64,000 nucleotides of DNA from NCBI RefSeq assembly GCF_047973035.1, contig NZ_JBKEBF010000006.1, positions 1 to 64,000 on the forward strand, written 5' to 3'. Numbering within the stretch: position 1 is the stretch's first letter; every line of letters begins with the position of its first letter. The DNA comes from Oleidesulfovibrio sp047973035 (lineage in GTDB: Bacteria; Desulfobacterota; Desulfovibrionia; Desulfovibrionales; Desulfovibrionaceae). A program made the position numbers and the translations under genes. The notes under the pieces were generated by a model. That model ran no database searches and was not told the origin of the DNA. It saw only the letters and a list, made by a program, of their open reading frames with translations. This document shows, one piece after another, positions 55,642 to 64,000 of the stretch.

Positions 55642-57582
55642 TTATCGCATACGTATCGCAAAGGCTACGCCGTACCCCAGCTCGGTAAATTCAAAGCCGC
55701 TCATTTCCGGCCGGGCCAGAACCACATCGCGCCATACCTGTGCCAGCTCCGGATGAGCCGGATGGGCTATGTCATCAAAAACAACTGCGCCGCCGATCCG
55801 CAAATGCGGGAGAACGTCTTCCAGATCCTGCACAGCTCCTTCAGGCGTATGGTCGCCGTCTACAGTAATAAGATCAAAGCTGGCTGCAGGATTTTGCGCA
55901 AAGTATGCGGGCAGTGTTTCATGCGAGTTGCCATTTATAAAATCAAGTGTACCCCTGTGGCCCAGTATCTGCATCTGCTCACGTACAAATTCCGGCCCGG
56001 GGTTTTCCATTCCGGCATAATCGGTAAGCCACATATCAAAGGCGGTTATCTGTACCTGCGGCTGCTGCGAAACGACCATTGCCATGCTGCGCCCTTGGCG
56101 GACACCTATTTCAAGGTACCGGCTGACGCCCAGCATGCCGGACAACGTATAGAGAACCGTGCAGATATCAGCATAGCGCCAGTGCGGGCCGTATCGCCGT
56201 ATACCGCTGGACATGAAACCGCGAAGGTAGCGCAGGTAATCATCATCTTTAAGCTTTTTAAGAATGCCTAACGTTTCCTGATACGTTTCCGTGGCAAAGA
56301 GCGGCGCGGACAAGGTGGCAGTACCGGCAAGCGGCGGAGCATACCACTGGACGCCTTTGACTTTGTAACTGTTCCTGCCTGTCAGGTCTGTTGTAGCCGC
56401 GCTGGTATCTGCTCGCTCTCGGTTGGTAAAAGAGGCTTTGCTAGCAGGGGGGAGCGTTGCGGCGTGAGTGTTGCTGTGGTTCATGTCCATTGCGTATTTG
56501 ACCATATTGGAAACTTCCAGACCGAAAAGCCGTCTGGTCTGATAGGCAGCTTGCAGGGCCTGATCTTCCGCCGGAGTATTAGCCGTCGGTGCCATCGCGG
56601 GCAGCCTGCCTGCCAGAACCTGCGCCAGAGAGTCTGCATTGCCCGCAGTAAAAGCGGCGCCTCCGGCAATGTTCTGTTCCAGATGGACAGCAATGTCAGA
56701 GTACACAACGCTTTTGCCGAGCAGGCGGCAATCTTCAATTACAGTGCTCCATCCTTCAAATAATGACGGCTGGATAACGCCGGAAGCATTGCGAAGCAGT
56801 TGAATCTGATCAGAACGCGGGATCAGGCCGAGTATGGTTACCTGTTCCGCCAGACCTTGTTCTGCCAGAAAGCGTGTTAATGAGGGGTAGTAGTCGGGAT
56901 GCCTGCTGTCTTCCGTGGCGCCTGTGCATACCAGTTGCGGCGTTACCCCTTGGCTGCGCAGCTGAGCAAGGGCTTTGAACAACGTCATATGGTCCTTGTG
57001 CAGCCAGAACTGGTTGCAGCACATCAGATAGTTGCCGGTGATGCCGTATTTTGTCTTCACGGCATCAGCATCGCCCCGCAGCCAGTCCGGCTCTGGTGAC
57101 GTGGCAAAGCGCATTACATGTGTCGGACATTTGACATCAAAAAAATGGCGGAAATCGTCTAAGGCTGTCTGACTGCTGAGCACTACCATTTCGGTGCCCC
57201 GTGCAAGTTTTGCAAACAGCATGTTACGCCAGTCCGCGTCTGCCTTTGAAAACATGTGCGGCAGGTGGCAATGCTGAAAGTCCGGTATCCAGTGCACCCT
57301 GGCTATGCCTGCGGGGACCTGTCCTTTTGCCGGAAAAGGATACAGAACATCTATATCGTCCATTCTGGCAGCAGGGTCGAATACCCGTATGTCTTTGGCA
57401 AGCGGCAGAATATTCTGGTATTGTGACAGATGGTCCACCTGATCGGGGGTAACAAAAAATATCAGGCCGGGGCGCAGCTCTTCCGGAACGGAGGCGATAG
57501 CCAGTGACAGATTTTTCAGATAGTTAGGCCCGCCTTGCCAGCCGTCGCTTCCCCACTGAATAACTAATCCCAGATTACCCAC
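55642..57582 (-). CDS. Fusion of GT-B glycosyltransferase and CmcI-like methyltransferase
   Basis: A GTG at 57,582 behind AGGAGATAACA is chosen over an upstream ATG without a site, giving 646 residues. Residues 1-350 form a GT1/GT4 domain (LVIQWGSDGWQGGPNYLKNL, HWIPDFQH, ILGLIPRSDQIQLLRNASGVIQPSLFEGW). After a linker, residues 460-646 are a class I methyltransferase of the cephalosporin-hydroxylase/CmcI type (YLEIGVRQGRSMAMV, ITVDGDHTPEGAVQDLEDVL, GAVVFDDIAHP). The fusion probably adds and methylates a sugar. Confidence 0.85.
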   Translation of the reverse strand: MGNLGLVIQWGSDGWQGGPNYLKNLSLAIASVPEELRPGLIFFVTPDQVDHLSQYQNILPLAKDIRVFDPAARMDDIDVLYPFPAKGQVPAGIARVHWIPDFQHCHLPHMFSKADADWRNMLFAKLARGTEMVVLSSQTALDDFRHFFDVKCPTHVMRFATSPEPDWLRGDADAVKTKYGITGNYLMCCNQFWLHKDHMTLFKALAQLRSQGVTPQLVCTGATEDSRHPDYYPSLTRFLAEQGLAEQVTILGLIPRSDQIQLLRNASGVIQPSLFEGWSTVIEDCRLLGKSVVYSDIAVHLEQNIAGGAAFTAGNADSLAQVLAGRLPAMAPTANTPAEDQALQAAYQTRRLFGLEVSNMVKYAMDMNHSNTHAATLPPASKASFTNRERADTSAATTDLTGRNSYKVKGVQWYAPPLAGTATLSAPLFATETYQETLGILKKLKDDDYLRYLRGFMSSGIRRYGPHWRYADICTVLYTLSGMLGVSRYLEIGVRQGRSMAMVVSQQPQVQITAFDMWLTDYAGMENPGPEFVREQMQILGHRGTLDFINGNSHETLPAYFAQNPAASFDLITVDGDHTPEGAVQDLEDVLPHLRIGGAVVFDDIAHPAHPELAQVWRDVVLARPEMSGFEFTELGYGVAFAIRMR

Positions 57583-57867
57583 TGTTATCTCCTGATATTT
57601 TTTGCCTGAAACGGTAAACAAGTGCCGTTTTTTTATTCCGGCAGATTGCTACGTAGCGGCGGAGCATGACGGCGTATGGCTGTCAGCCCCGTGCCGGACG
57701 TCTGTTTTTATCTGTTTCCGGCAGATGATTTATCTGGTCGCTTGGTATGAAAAAAGAACAATAAAAAAGGATGCACAAAATGTTCCATAACGTTTACCCC
57801 GAGTTGCGGGTAAAGGGGGTGCGTAATGCAAAGCAGAAACCTGCCCCGAACACTGCACTCCAAGGTG

Positions 57868-59808
57868 CTACAGCGGGCGTATAGAAATGCCGAAAGCCGG
57901 TGCGGCAAGGATTTTATCGGCTTCGTTGCCGATAACGGATGTGTCATCCATTTCCTGCATGGAAAATTTTAGGCGGGTAAAGTTGCCGGGTGTAGCCTTC
58001 TGGTGGGTGACAAGGCACATCACCGCAGCCGACGCATCCGTCAGGGCGAGGCGTACCCCACGGGTGGCATCTCCAAGTGCGGCTGTCCCTTCCGTCATGC
58101 CGCAGGCATGGCTGCTGGATACCAGAAACGATATCGCTTTGCCGTGCGTTACCGGTTCGTTCAGCGTAAAAGTCTCCGGTTCTCTTCCTCCGTTGTGGGT
58201 AGTGTACTGCAAACTTTCAGCACGGTAGCTGGACGGAATAAGTGTGATGTAGCCAAGCCTGAGACTTCCTGCCGGAACGGGTGCGTAAAACTGGTACTGT
58301 AACGTAACACATGCCTCTGCCTTGCTGATGCTGATGCTTTTTTGCAGCAGCACAGGGTTGCATCCCACAGTGCAGGTGATGACTATTTCGTTTTCAGTTT
58401 CTGTAACTACGGGGTTGACGGGAACAAGGTCGGTAATCTTCGGGTGTCCCGGCTGTTCAAATGTCATGTGGCCGGAGTAAAAGTCTGCCCCCAGTGAGAT
58501 GTCATGAAAGTAACCGTGTGGCAGTGTGCCGAGCAGCGGAGGTGCAAAGGAGCCGTTTTTGCAGAATGAAAGTCTGTCTATGGCAAGCCCTCTGTTGCGG
58601 TTGAGCAGTATGCGCACATGATCCGTTTCCAGCAGAATAAGCTTTTCTTCTGCCGGAACCCGCAATTGTTCGTTTGTGCACGAGGCTGCCATGCCGGACG
58701 CTTCTGGCAGTGAAAGGTGCTTGGTATATAAGGCGATTAGGCGTGAGCGAAATTCCTGCCACCGATCATGCACGATATGAGTTCTGAAGTCGCTTGAGTA
58801 CAGGAATACCAGTTCCTGCCAGTCTTCATCCGGCACGCCGGACTGTGCAAAATGATCGGCAAGCCGCCTGCATAACGTATTCGCCCCAAGATCGTCCCTG
58901 CCGGTAACGCCCCAGCGTACAAGATTGTACTTGGCCTGTTTTTTTACCGGCACAGGTTGGGCTGCACTTTCCAGACAAAGGGGCTGCGGGCTGCCAGGTA
59001 ACTCGGAAAGAGCCTCAGACGGCAAAACCGTCTCCACTTCTGGCAAAGTGCGTATGGCATCAAAAACAGTACGGATAGTCTGCCATTCGCTTCTTGCGCT
59101 TATGGAAGGCTCTGAATGAAAACGCCCGGGACGGAAGTCGAAAATTTCGGCATCGTTTCCGTAGACGCAGAGCGCGCTTACCGAGGAGCTGGCAGTATGC
59201 AGGTATTCAAGATAGCTGCTCAGGCTGACCTCGTCATGGACAACTCTTTGAAACTGTTGGAACGGAAGCGAGTGGTTCCAGATGATATTTATGCTCCGGC
59301 CATCTGTGCCCGATGCTCTCTGCGGGGTTCCCTTGGTTTGCAGCGGCCATTCTGGATGCGCCTGTGCGGCGTTTTCCCACTCCATGATAATGGTGGAATA
59401 CCCTGCGTCCAGATACAACGGAACAAGTCCGGCGGAGTATGCCTGTTCGTTTACCAGCGCGGTTTCGGGTTGAATGCCCAGAAGCCTGCGGTATACATCG
59501 TTACCCAGCGCAAAGTTTCTGGCATTAACGTTGGCAGGCGTAAGGGGGCCGATGATCTGTGCATAGCCGGATCCGATAAATTCGCAGGCACCGGTGTGAA
59601 TCAGGGCAGAAAGACGTTTTATCCAATGCGGTGCCAGACGGTGTATGGTTTCCAGCGTGTAGCCAGTGGCCTCAATGCCTATGGGAAAATGCGCTTCTTC
59701 CACCATATCCAGTAATGGCGTGTAGCAACGTTCAATCACTTCCGGCCGCGCGGCCTCGGGAATTGATGAGAACATGATGTTCAGGTGGAAGAATGCGTAT
59801 ACTTTCAT
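57868..59808 (-). CDS. GH57/polysaccharide-deacetylase-like protein
   Basis: A 646-aa protein. The first ~300 residues look like the beta/alpha barrel of glycoside hydrolase family 57 or NodB-like deacetylases (VYAFFHLNIMF, FPIGIEATGYTLE, CEFIGSGYAQIIGPLTP, ALVNEQAYSAG). The rest is beta-rich, like a GH57 C-terminal sandwich. The usual N-terminal HQP metal or catalytic site is not evident (FHLN instead), so activity is uncertain. It lies in a glycan biosynthesis run, where it may trim or transfer sugars. No ribosome site is seen before the ATG. Confidence 0.7.
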   Translation of the reverse strand: MKVYAFFHLNIMFSSIPEAARPEVIERCYTPLLDMVEEAHFPIGIEATGYTLETIHRLAPHWIKRLSALIHTGACEFIGSGYAQIIGPLTPANVNARNFALGNDVYRRLLGIQPETALVNEQAYSAGLVPLYLDAGYSTIIMEWENAAQAHPEWPLQTKGTPQRASGTDGRSINIIWNHSLPFQQFQRVVHDEVSLSSYLEYLHTASSSVSALCVYGNDAEIFDFRPGRFHSEPSISARSEWQTIRTVFDAIRTLPEVETVLPSEALSELPGSPQPLCLESAAQPVPVKKQAKYNLVRWGVTGRDDLGANTLCRRLADHFAQSGVPDEDWQELVFLYSSDFRTHIVHDRWQEFRSRLIALYTKHLSLPEASGMAASCTNEQLRVPAEEKLILLETDHVRILLNRNRGLAIDRLSFCKNGSFAPPLLGTLPHGYFHDISLGADFYSGHMTFEQPGHPKITDLVPVNPVVTETENEIVITCTVGCNPVLLQKSISISKAEACVTLQYQFYAPVPAGSLRLGYITLIPSSYRAESLQYTTHNGGREPETFTLNEPVTHGKAISFLVSSSHACGMTEGTAALGDATRGVRLALTDASAAVMCLVTHQKATPGNFTRLKFSMQEMDDTSVIGNEADKILAAPAFGISIRPL

Positions 59809-59866
59809 GATGATGGCAGATGGTGTGAATGTTTTGGGCTACACGTTGTTACAAGCAGATGTTCTT

Positions 59867-61069
59867 TCAGGAAGCTGCATTTTGCAAAAGGGCCATTGCC
59901 TGCGGACGCAATGACGGGTCCAGTTCCATCAAACGTCTGGCTGCCTGCGCTGCCAGTAACGAGTCTTCCAGCTGAACGGCGGTCTGCCCCAGTTTATGGA
60001 CTACAGCGGGTGTGTCCCAGTCAGACGCTTTAAGTGTATCCATCAGCAGAGTAGCCAGTTCGCTTTTGCCCTGTGCGACATACTGTTCAAGCATGTACAG
60101 GCCGATGTTGCGGCCGGAGATTCCTTCTGTCTGCTGCCAGATGCTGTAAGCCTCTTCAATAAGCAGCAGAATGTTTTTTACCTCTTCAGGGCTGCGTTGT
60201 TCTCCCACTCCGGCAATTCGCTTTAAGTATTTGCGCTGTATGGGCGTAATGTCAAAGCTGAACTGCCCGAAAAGGGCGGTATGCTCCTGCGTGATTTTAT
60301 CGACTGCGGCAGATGGCGGTAGCAGGTCTGCCTTGCGGATTTCTTCAGGGGCAATGGTTTTCCACTTGTGGTAAAGCATGTAGTGCGGAGTATCGAACAA
60401 AATACTGTAGGGGATATGGGTGCCGCGCATAAAAGACATGGACGCGTCTGACAGTGCAAATATTGTCCGCAGGTTGGAAAGAAAAGGTCTGTCATACATG
60501 TGTCCCGCACTTACAGGAATACCGTAAGGTGCAAAATGTTCTGCTCTGCCCAGCAGTACATCCTTCCAGCCCATGCAGAACAGGATGGAGTCAAAATAAC
60601 CTGCTACCGGCTCCACCTTGCTCATGATGTGCGCAACATCCATGGCAATATCTACACGATGGCTGGATTTAGGTGTTATAACCAGAAGCGTCTTGCCCAG
60701 CTTTTCTCTGGTCGCAGCAATATCTTCTTCCGTGGCGCTGAGCGGGGCATACTGACCGATGGGACCGACCGAAAAAAGCAGCTTGTCCGTATGGCGGCGT
60801 AGTGTTTCAAAACGATATGTCCCCATGGTCAGCATGCAGGGTAGCTGAGCGTTATAGTCTACCTGCCATGCAAAACCGCTGCAGAACAGTGAGTGCTCGA
60901 TGGCGGCTTTTATGGGCATTTCCGCAGGCAGCCCCGCGTATTCTTTAAGTATGGCTGCGTGGGAGTAAAAATCGTTGGACCCATGCCACTCAGGAGTCTG
61001 CAGCTCTCTGTCCTGACAGTTGTCCGTTGTTGCAAGAAGGTGTTTCAACATGAAAACGTATTTCTCCAT
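59867..61069 (-). CDS. Uncharacterised glycan-cluster protein
   Basis: A 400-aa cytosolic protein without signal peptide. It has alternating hydrophobic strands (KTLLVITPKSS, FDSILFCMGWKDVLL, HIPYSILFDTPHYML) reminiscent of GT-B or capsule-modification enzymes, plus a helical, TPR-like C-terminus (SLLAAQAARRLMELDPSLRPQ). I do not recognise the family. It sits between the ATP-grasp ligase and the GH57-like gene, on the same strand. Confidence 0.6.
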   Translation of the reverse strand: MEKYVFMLKHLLATTDNCQDRELQTPEWHGSNDFYSHAAILKEYAGLPAEMPIKAAIEHSLFCSGFAWQVDYNAQLPCMLTMGTYRFETLRRHTDKLLFSVGPIGQYAPLSATEEDIAATREKLGKTLLVITPKSSHRVDIAMDVAHIMSKVEPVAGYFDSILFCMGWKDVLLGRAEHFAPYGIPVSAGHMYDRPFLSNLRTIFALSDASMSFMRGTHIPYSILFDTPHYMLYHKWKTIAPEEIRKADLLPPSAAVDKITQEHTALFGQFSFDITPIQRKYLKRIAGVGEQRSPEEVKNILLLIEEAYSIWQQTEGISGRNIGLYMLEQYVAQGKSELATLLMDTLKASDWDTPAVVHKLGQTAVQLEDSLLAAQAARRLMELDPSLRPQAMALLQNAAS

Positions 61070-61301
61070 CAGCCTGCGGTTGTGGTTAAGGGTTGCTATG
61101 AACGCTAGGCCCGCTGAGCATTGCCTGGCCAGTGTCTGAGGATCCGGCAGCGTTTGAAGCTTGCTGGATTCCTTGTCGGAACAAGGTTCCCTGCGTGGAA
61201 TTGTTTCCGGTTATATTTATACCGGAAGAGGAAAGCTGATGGTGCCGCTTCTCCCCGTTTTTTCATTCTGCTGAAGAAGCAGGTTGTATGCCAGACTTCA
61301 G

Positions 61302-62537
61302 CTACTCCGTTATGATGGCAATCGTCTCATATACGTGCCGGATGCGCTGCTCCAGCGTTTCTTTATCCGGAGCGGAAACAATAAATACTCCTAGCCTGTC
61401 TGCATGGCATGAAATCTTGGGCAGTGTGGTACCGATTTTTTTCCAGAAATCAAGCTTGTGTACCCACGGTTGTTCCAATACTGCATCTGCTCCGTGGATT
61501 TCCTTAAGCAAGCCTGCTTCGGGGAAAAAGTAACGATTGGCAATCCAGCGTTCCCATTTGGGCTTTAGTGCATCAAGGTCTGGCGCAAGCCCCACGGCAA
61601 TGCGAAGCGCTTCCGCCACAATGTTCACCCCGCAGCCAAGGGGGATCAGGCTTTCTGAAAAGTCACCACCTGAAAGCCGTGCCGCCATTTCGATGATTTT
61701 CGGACCTGCTGGGGTCATCACAATGTCGCCTTTTGCAACACCGTTTTCTATCTGCAATGCCCTCGCGGCGCGCTCCACAAGGTCGTTAACGGCATTTTTT
61801 TCTTCCGCAGTGATGGTGCTGGGAACTGTGCCGCCATTTTCAATAATCTGCGGACTCAGGCGTTCCATCATTTCATAGTTGCGGTCGGCATATCCCACTG
61901 TGTAGGCTTTGCCCTGCCACATGATGCTTTCTGTGCTCAGCTGCTCTCCTTCCAGAAACTCTTCCAGCATGACGCCGCCGGAAAATGACTGCTCACGAGC
62001 TTCCGTGAACAAGGCTTCAAGGTCGGAATCAGGCGTAATCTGAAAAACACCCCGAGAGCCGGACCGGTCTACAGGCTTTATAATCAGCTTCGGGCCATGC
62101 TTTTTAACCAGTTCGCGCAGGTGATCAACGTCATGCACTTCCGAGAACCACGGAATAGGGATGCCGTGTTCGGCAAATTTTTGCTTCATCAGCAACTTAT
62201 GACTGGCAAGACGGGCTCCGGCTACACTGATTGCGGGAGTGCCCAGATATTCTGCAATCTCCGCCACCACTGTGGGAATATCGCTGCCCATTACCAGTAC
62301 GCCGGATACAGGATACCCGCGCTCGCGGGACTGGTCGCACAATTCTTTCAATGCAGCCACATCACGCGTGGAGACCAGAGCGTATTCATCGGCCAGCGCA
62401 AAGCCTACAGAGTCGGGTACGTAATCGACTACCAGTGTCCGCAGGCCGATTTCTCTTGCTGTCCGGATGGCAAAGGTCTGGTCCTGACTTGCGCCCAGCA
62501 GCAGAATGGTTTTGGGAGCATGTGTGGTACTAGCCAA
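61302..62537 (-). CDS. ATP-grasp ligase
   Basis: A TTG at 62,537 lies seven bases after GGAGG (within the end of the SDR gene) and is preferred to a GTG at 62,546 that overlaps the same site. The ~411-aa protein has an N-terminal Rossmann-like part (TILLLGASQDQTFAI), an ATP-grasp core (GPKLIIKPVDRSGSRGVFQI, VMLEEFLEGEQLSTE) and the acidic metal-binding segment GPKIIEMAARLSGG. ATP-grasp enzymes join a carboxylate to an amine. Next to SDR and transketolase genes it probably makes a modified sugar or sugar-linked amino acid. Confidence 0.85.
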   Translation of the reverse strand: MASTTHAPKTILLLGASQDQTFAIRTAREIGLRTLVVDYVPDSVGFALADEYALVSTRDVAALKELCDQSRERGYPVSGVLVMGSDIPTVVAEIAEYLGTPAISVAGARLASHKLLMKQKFAEHGIPIPWFSEVHDVDHLRELVKKHGPKLIIKPVDRSGSRGVFQITPDSDLEALFTEAREQSFSGGVMLEEFLEGEQLSTESIMWQGKAYTVGYADRNYEMMERLSPQIIENGGTVPSTITAEEKNAVNDLVERAARALQIENGVAKGDIVMTPAGPKIIEMAARLSGGDFSESLIPLGCGVNIVAEALRIAVGLAPDLDALKPKWERWIANRYFFPEAGLLKEIHGADAVLEQPWVHKLDFWKKIGTTLPKISCHADRLGVFIVSAPDKETLEQRIRHVYETIAIITE

Positions 62538-63282
62538 GGTACGCACCTCCGCTGACGCTGATAACCTGCCCTGTCATGTATTGCTGGGCGTCTTCCGCCA
62601 GCATAAGGCACGCGCTGATGATGTCTTCCATAGTGCCGGGACGCTTGAGCAGCGTCATGTCTATAACAACCTTGCCTGCAGGAGAGTTGAACTCGTCTTC
62701 TGTCTGGTCTGTCAGAACAAGGCCGGGGGCTACGGCATTCACCAGAATATTATGTGGTGCTCCATAGCGGGCGACTATTTTTGTCAGGCTGTTCAATCCG
62801 GCTTTTGAAACCGCATAGTGTACGGTTTTGGGACCATGGTACTGTCCTGCGACAGAGGACATATTAATGATCCTGCCGCTTTTTTGTGCCTTCATGTAAG
62901 GAAAGACTTCCTGAGAACAGATGAACGGGCCTTTCAGGTTGGTTTCCATGATAAGGTCCCAGTCCTCGTCAGTGGCTTCTTCAAACCAGCCCCGCCGGTT
63001 GATGCCTGCATTGTTCACCAGAATATCAATAGAGCCCAACACTTGATGCACTTTTGCAAAGCATTCGCGAACGGACGCTCTGCTGCGCACGTCAAGGTGC
63101 GTTACAAGGCAGCTTCCGCCTGCATCACGGATTTCTGCGGCCACACTTTCCGCCTGCTCACGGGCAGACTGGTATGTAACGACAGAGGTTGCTCCTTCCC
63201 GGGCGAAAGCAATGGCCAAAGCCTTGCCGATACCTCGTGATGAGCCTGTGATGATTGCTGTTTTTCCGGGTAGTCTGCCCAT
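62530..63282 (-). CDS. SDR oxidoreductase (FabG-like)
   Basis: The start at 63,282 is chosen because AGAGGTGG lies eight bases upstream; a GTG four codons earlier overlaps that site. The ~250-aa protein has the SDR nucleotide motif TGSSRGIGKALA, NNAGINRRG, catalytic serine (MSSVAG), YAVSKAG with the Y-x3-K pair, and a VAPGLVLTDQ turn. It is an NAD(P)H-dependent dehydrogenase or reductase. In this set it may act on a sugar nucleotide or the transketolase product. Confidence 0.92.
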   Translation of the reverse strand: MGRLPGKTAIITGSSRGIGKALAIAFAREGATSVVTYQSAREQAESVAAEIRDAGGSCLVTHLDVRSRASVRECFAKVHQVLGSIDILVNNAGINRRGWFEEATDEDWDLIMETNLKGPFICSQEVFPYMKAQKSGRIINMSSVAGQYHGPKTVHYAVSKAGLNSLTKIVARYGAPHNILVNAVAPGLVLTDQTEDEFNSPAGKVVIDMTLLKRPGTMEDIISACLMLAEDAQQYMTGQVISVSGGAYLG

Positions 63283-63284
63283 GG

Positions 63285-64000
63285 TTATGACCACCTCTGC
63301 TTGATGCGCTTTACGATTCCCTGACTGTTCAGGTCATACTTTTCGCAAAGTTCCTGATTGGAGCCTGGTTCTGCAAAAATGCAGGGCAGCCCGATGCGCA
63401 GCAGTTCAGCCTTGATGTTGCGGTCCTGCAGTAGGGCGGCAACGGATGCTCCGAACCCGCCGGTAAGAACGCCTTCTTCAATGGTGACGATTCGTTCGTA
63501 CGAAGACAGCAGGGGAATAAGGGCTTCTTCTTCCAGAGGCTTCACCTGCCGGATATTGACAAGTCCCGCGTCGATTCCGGCTTCCTTGAGTTGCGCTGCT
63601 GCTTTTTGCGCCTCGACAAACTTGTTGCCTACTGTGAGCAGCAGAATGTCTTTACCTTGCAGAACAACCTGCGGCTTGAGCAACTGGTCTTCCGGCTCGT
63701 CAAGCACTGCCGCATCCAGTTCATCCAGCGGGCCGTAAGGCATGAGAATAAGAACAGGCCCGCACAGTTTTTCCATTTGCTGCAAGACCATGGCGCGCAA
63801 CTCAAAACCGTCTTTAGGGTACAGAATGCGCAGGTTGGGCAGGCATTGCAGGTAAGACAGGTCATAGATTCCGTGATGTGTGGGATTATCATACCCCGCA
63901 AATCCCGAACGTACAGCCAGCATCATGATGGGCAGGTCTGCAAAGCAGATATCATGGAAAAGCTGGTCGAATGCCCGCTGCATAAAAGTGGACTGATAGA
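63285..64000 (-). CDS. Transketolase C-terminal subunit (partial)
   Basis: The frame is open to the right edge, so the gene is cut. The visible part reads STFMQRAFDQLFHDI, then GFAGYDNPTHHGIYDLSYL, LYPKDGFELRAM, and a C-terminal domain with TIEEGVLTGGFGASVAALL. This is the pyrimidine-binding plus C-terminal region of a split transketolase (DXS-like). The N-terminal thiamine-binding subunit should lie just outside the window. Split transketolases beside SDR and ATP-grasp genes occur in sugar biosynthesis clusters. Confidence 0.85.
   Translation of the reverse strand, partial: YQSTFMQRAFDQLFHDICFADLPIMMLAVRSGFAGYDNPTHHGIYDLSYLQCLPNLRILYPKDGFELRAMVLQQMEKLCGPVLILMPYGPLDELDAAVLDEPEDQLLKPQVVLQGKDILLLTVGNKFVEAQKAAAQLKEAGIDAGLVNIRQVKPLEEEALIPLLSSYERIVTIEEGVLTGGFGASVAALLQDRNIKAELLRIGLPCIFAEPGSNQELCEKYDLNSQGIVKRIKQRWS

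Noticed and set aside
1..64000. CRISPR array or insertion sequence
   Set aside because: I saw no regularly spaced direct repeats and no transposase-like protein anywhere in the window.

Overview
The window looks like part of a chromosome from a sulfate-reducing deltaproteobacterium, most likely Desulfovibrionaceae. This rests on remembered family resemblance of the integrase, the ERF protein and the DUF3150/CobT-like proteins; no rRNA or core marker gene is present, so the genus is open. The left two thirds (1 to about 41,975) are an integrated mobile island loaded with defence-type genes. The right third (about 42,000 to 64,000) looks like resident chromosome with a surface-glycan locus.

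Island, left to right. (1) 492-17,922: a six-gene, tightly packed minus-strand operon. In transcription order: an SNF2-family helicase (DrmD-like), a 1,597-aa N6-adenine methyltransferase (DrmMI-like), a DUF3800 protein, a 168-aa possible nuclease/toxin, a 2,128-aa DEAD/DUF1998 helicase with a nuclease-like tail, and a UvrD-type helicase with a RelE-like N-terminus. It is related to DISARM and Druantia but matches neither canonical gene list. (2) 18,415-23,876: a plus-strand module of ERF single-strand annealing protein, MoxR/CobS-like AAA+ ATPase, DUF3150 protein and CobT-like VWA protein, then two overlapping mini-ORFs (one Cys-rich) and a small membrane protein. (3) 24,331-27,997: an inovirus Gp2/YagK-like protein, a class II Fic protein, two small element proteins, an XRE repressor with a clear operator cluster, and a small membrane protein. 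(4) 28,094-34,790: a two-gene minus-strand unit, a RapA/SNF2-like helicase overlapping a sacsin/HSP90-type (GHKL) ATPase; the helicase carries a C10 homopolymer in a linker. (5) 35,450-38,723: Toprim/RepA-like primase-helicase, a small protein and an AlpA-type regulator, the replication/regulation block typical of satellite-like elements. (6) 39,069-40,597: an AT-rich unknown gene split by a G9 tract. (7) 40,636-41,775: a tyrosine integrase interrupted by an amber codon two codons before its catalytic tyrosine. (8) 41,926-41,975: the 3' half of tRNA-Arg(UCU), which marks the island end (attachment site).

Chromosomal side. A TDT-family transporter and a divergent LysR regulator are followed by an FkbM-type methyltransferase. 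A long minus-strand run from the right edge to 45,832 then holds transketolase C-subunit (cut by the window edge), SDR reductase, ATP-grasp ligase, an unknown protein, a GH57/deacetylase-like protein, several large multi-domain glycosyltransferases and methyltransferases, a CDP-glycerol glycerophosphotransferase-like protein and a LicC-like nucleotidyltransferase. Together these suggest synthesis of a modified, possibly phosphate-decorated surface polysaccharide or protein glycan.

Main points of interest: the hybrid DISARM/Druantia-like operon with RelE-like parts; a repeated TTTCTCATTTTGG motif at both ends of that operon; the ERF/MoxR/DUF3150/VWA module; the helicase-GHKL pair with a slippable C10 tract; the G9-split gene; and the amber-interrupted integrase beside a tRNA-Arg attachment remnant.
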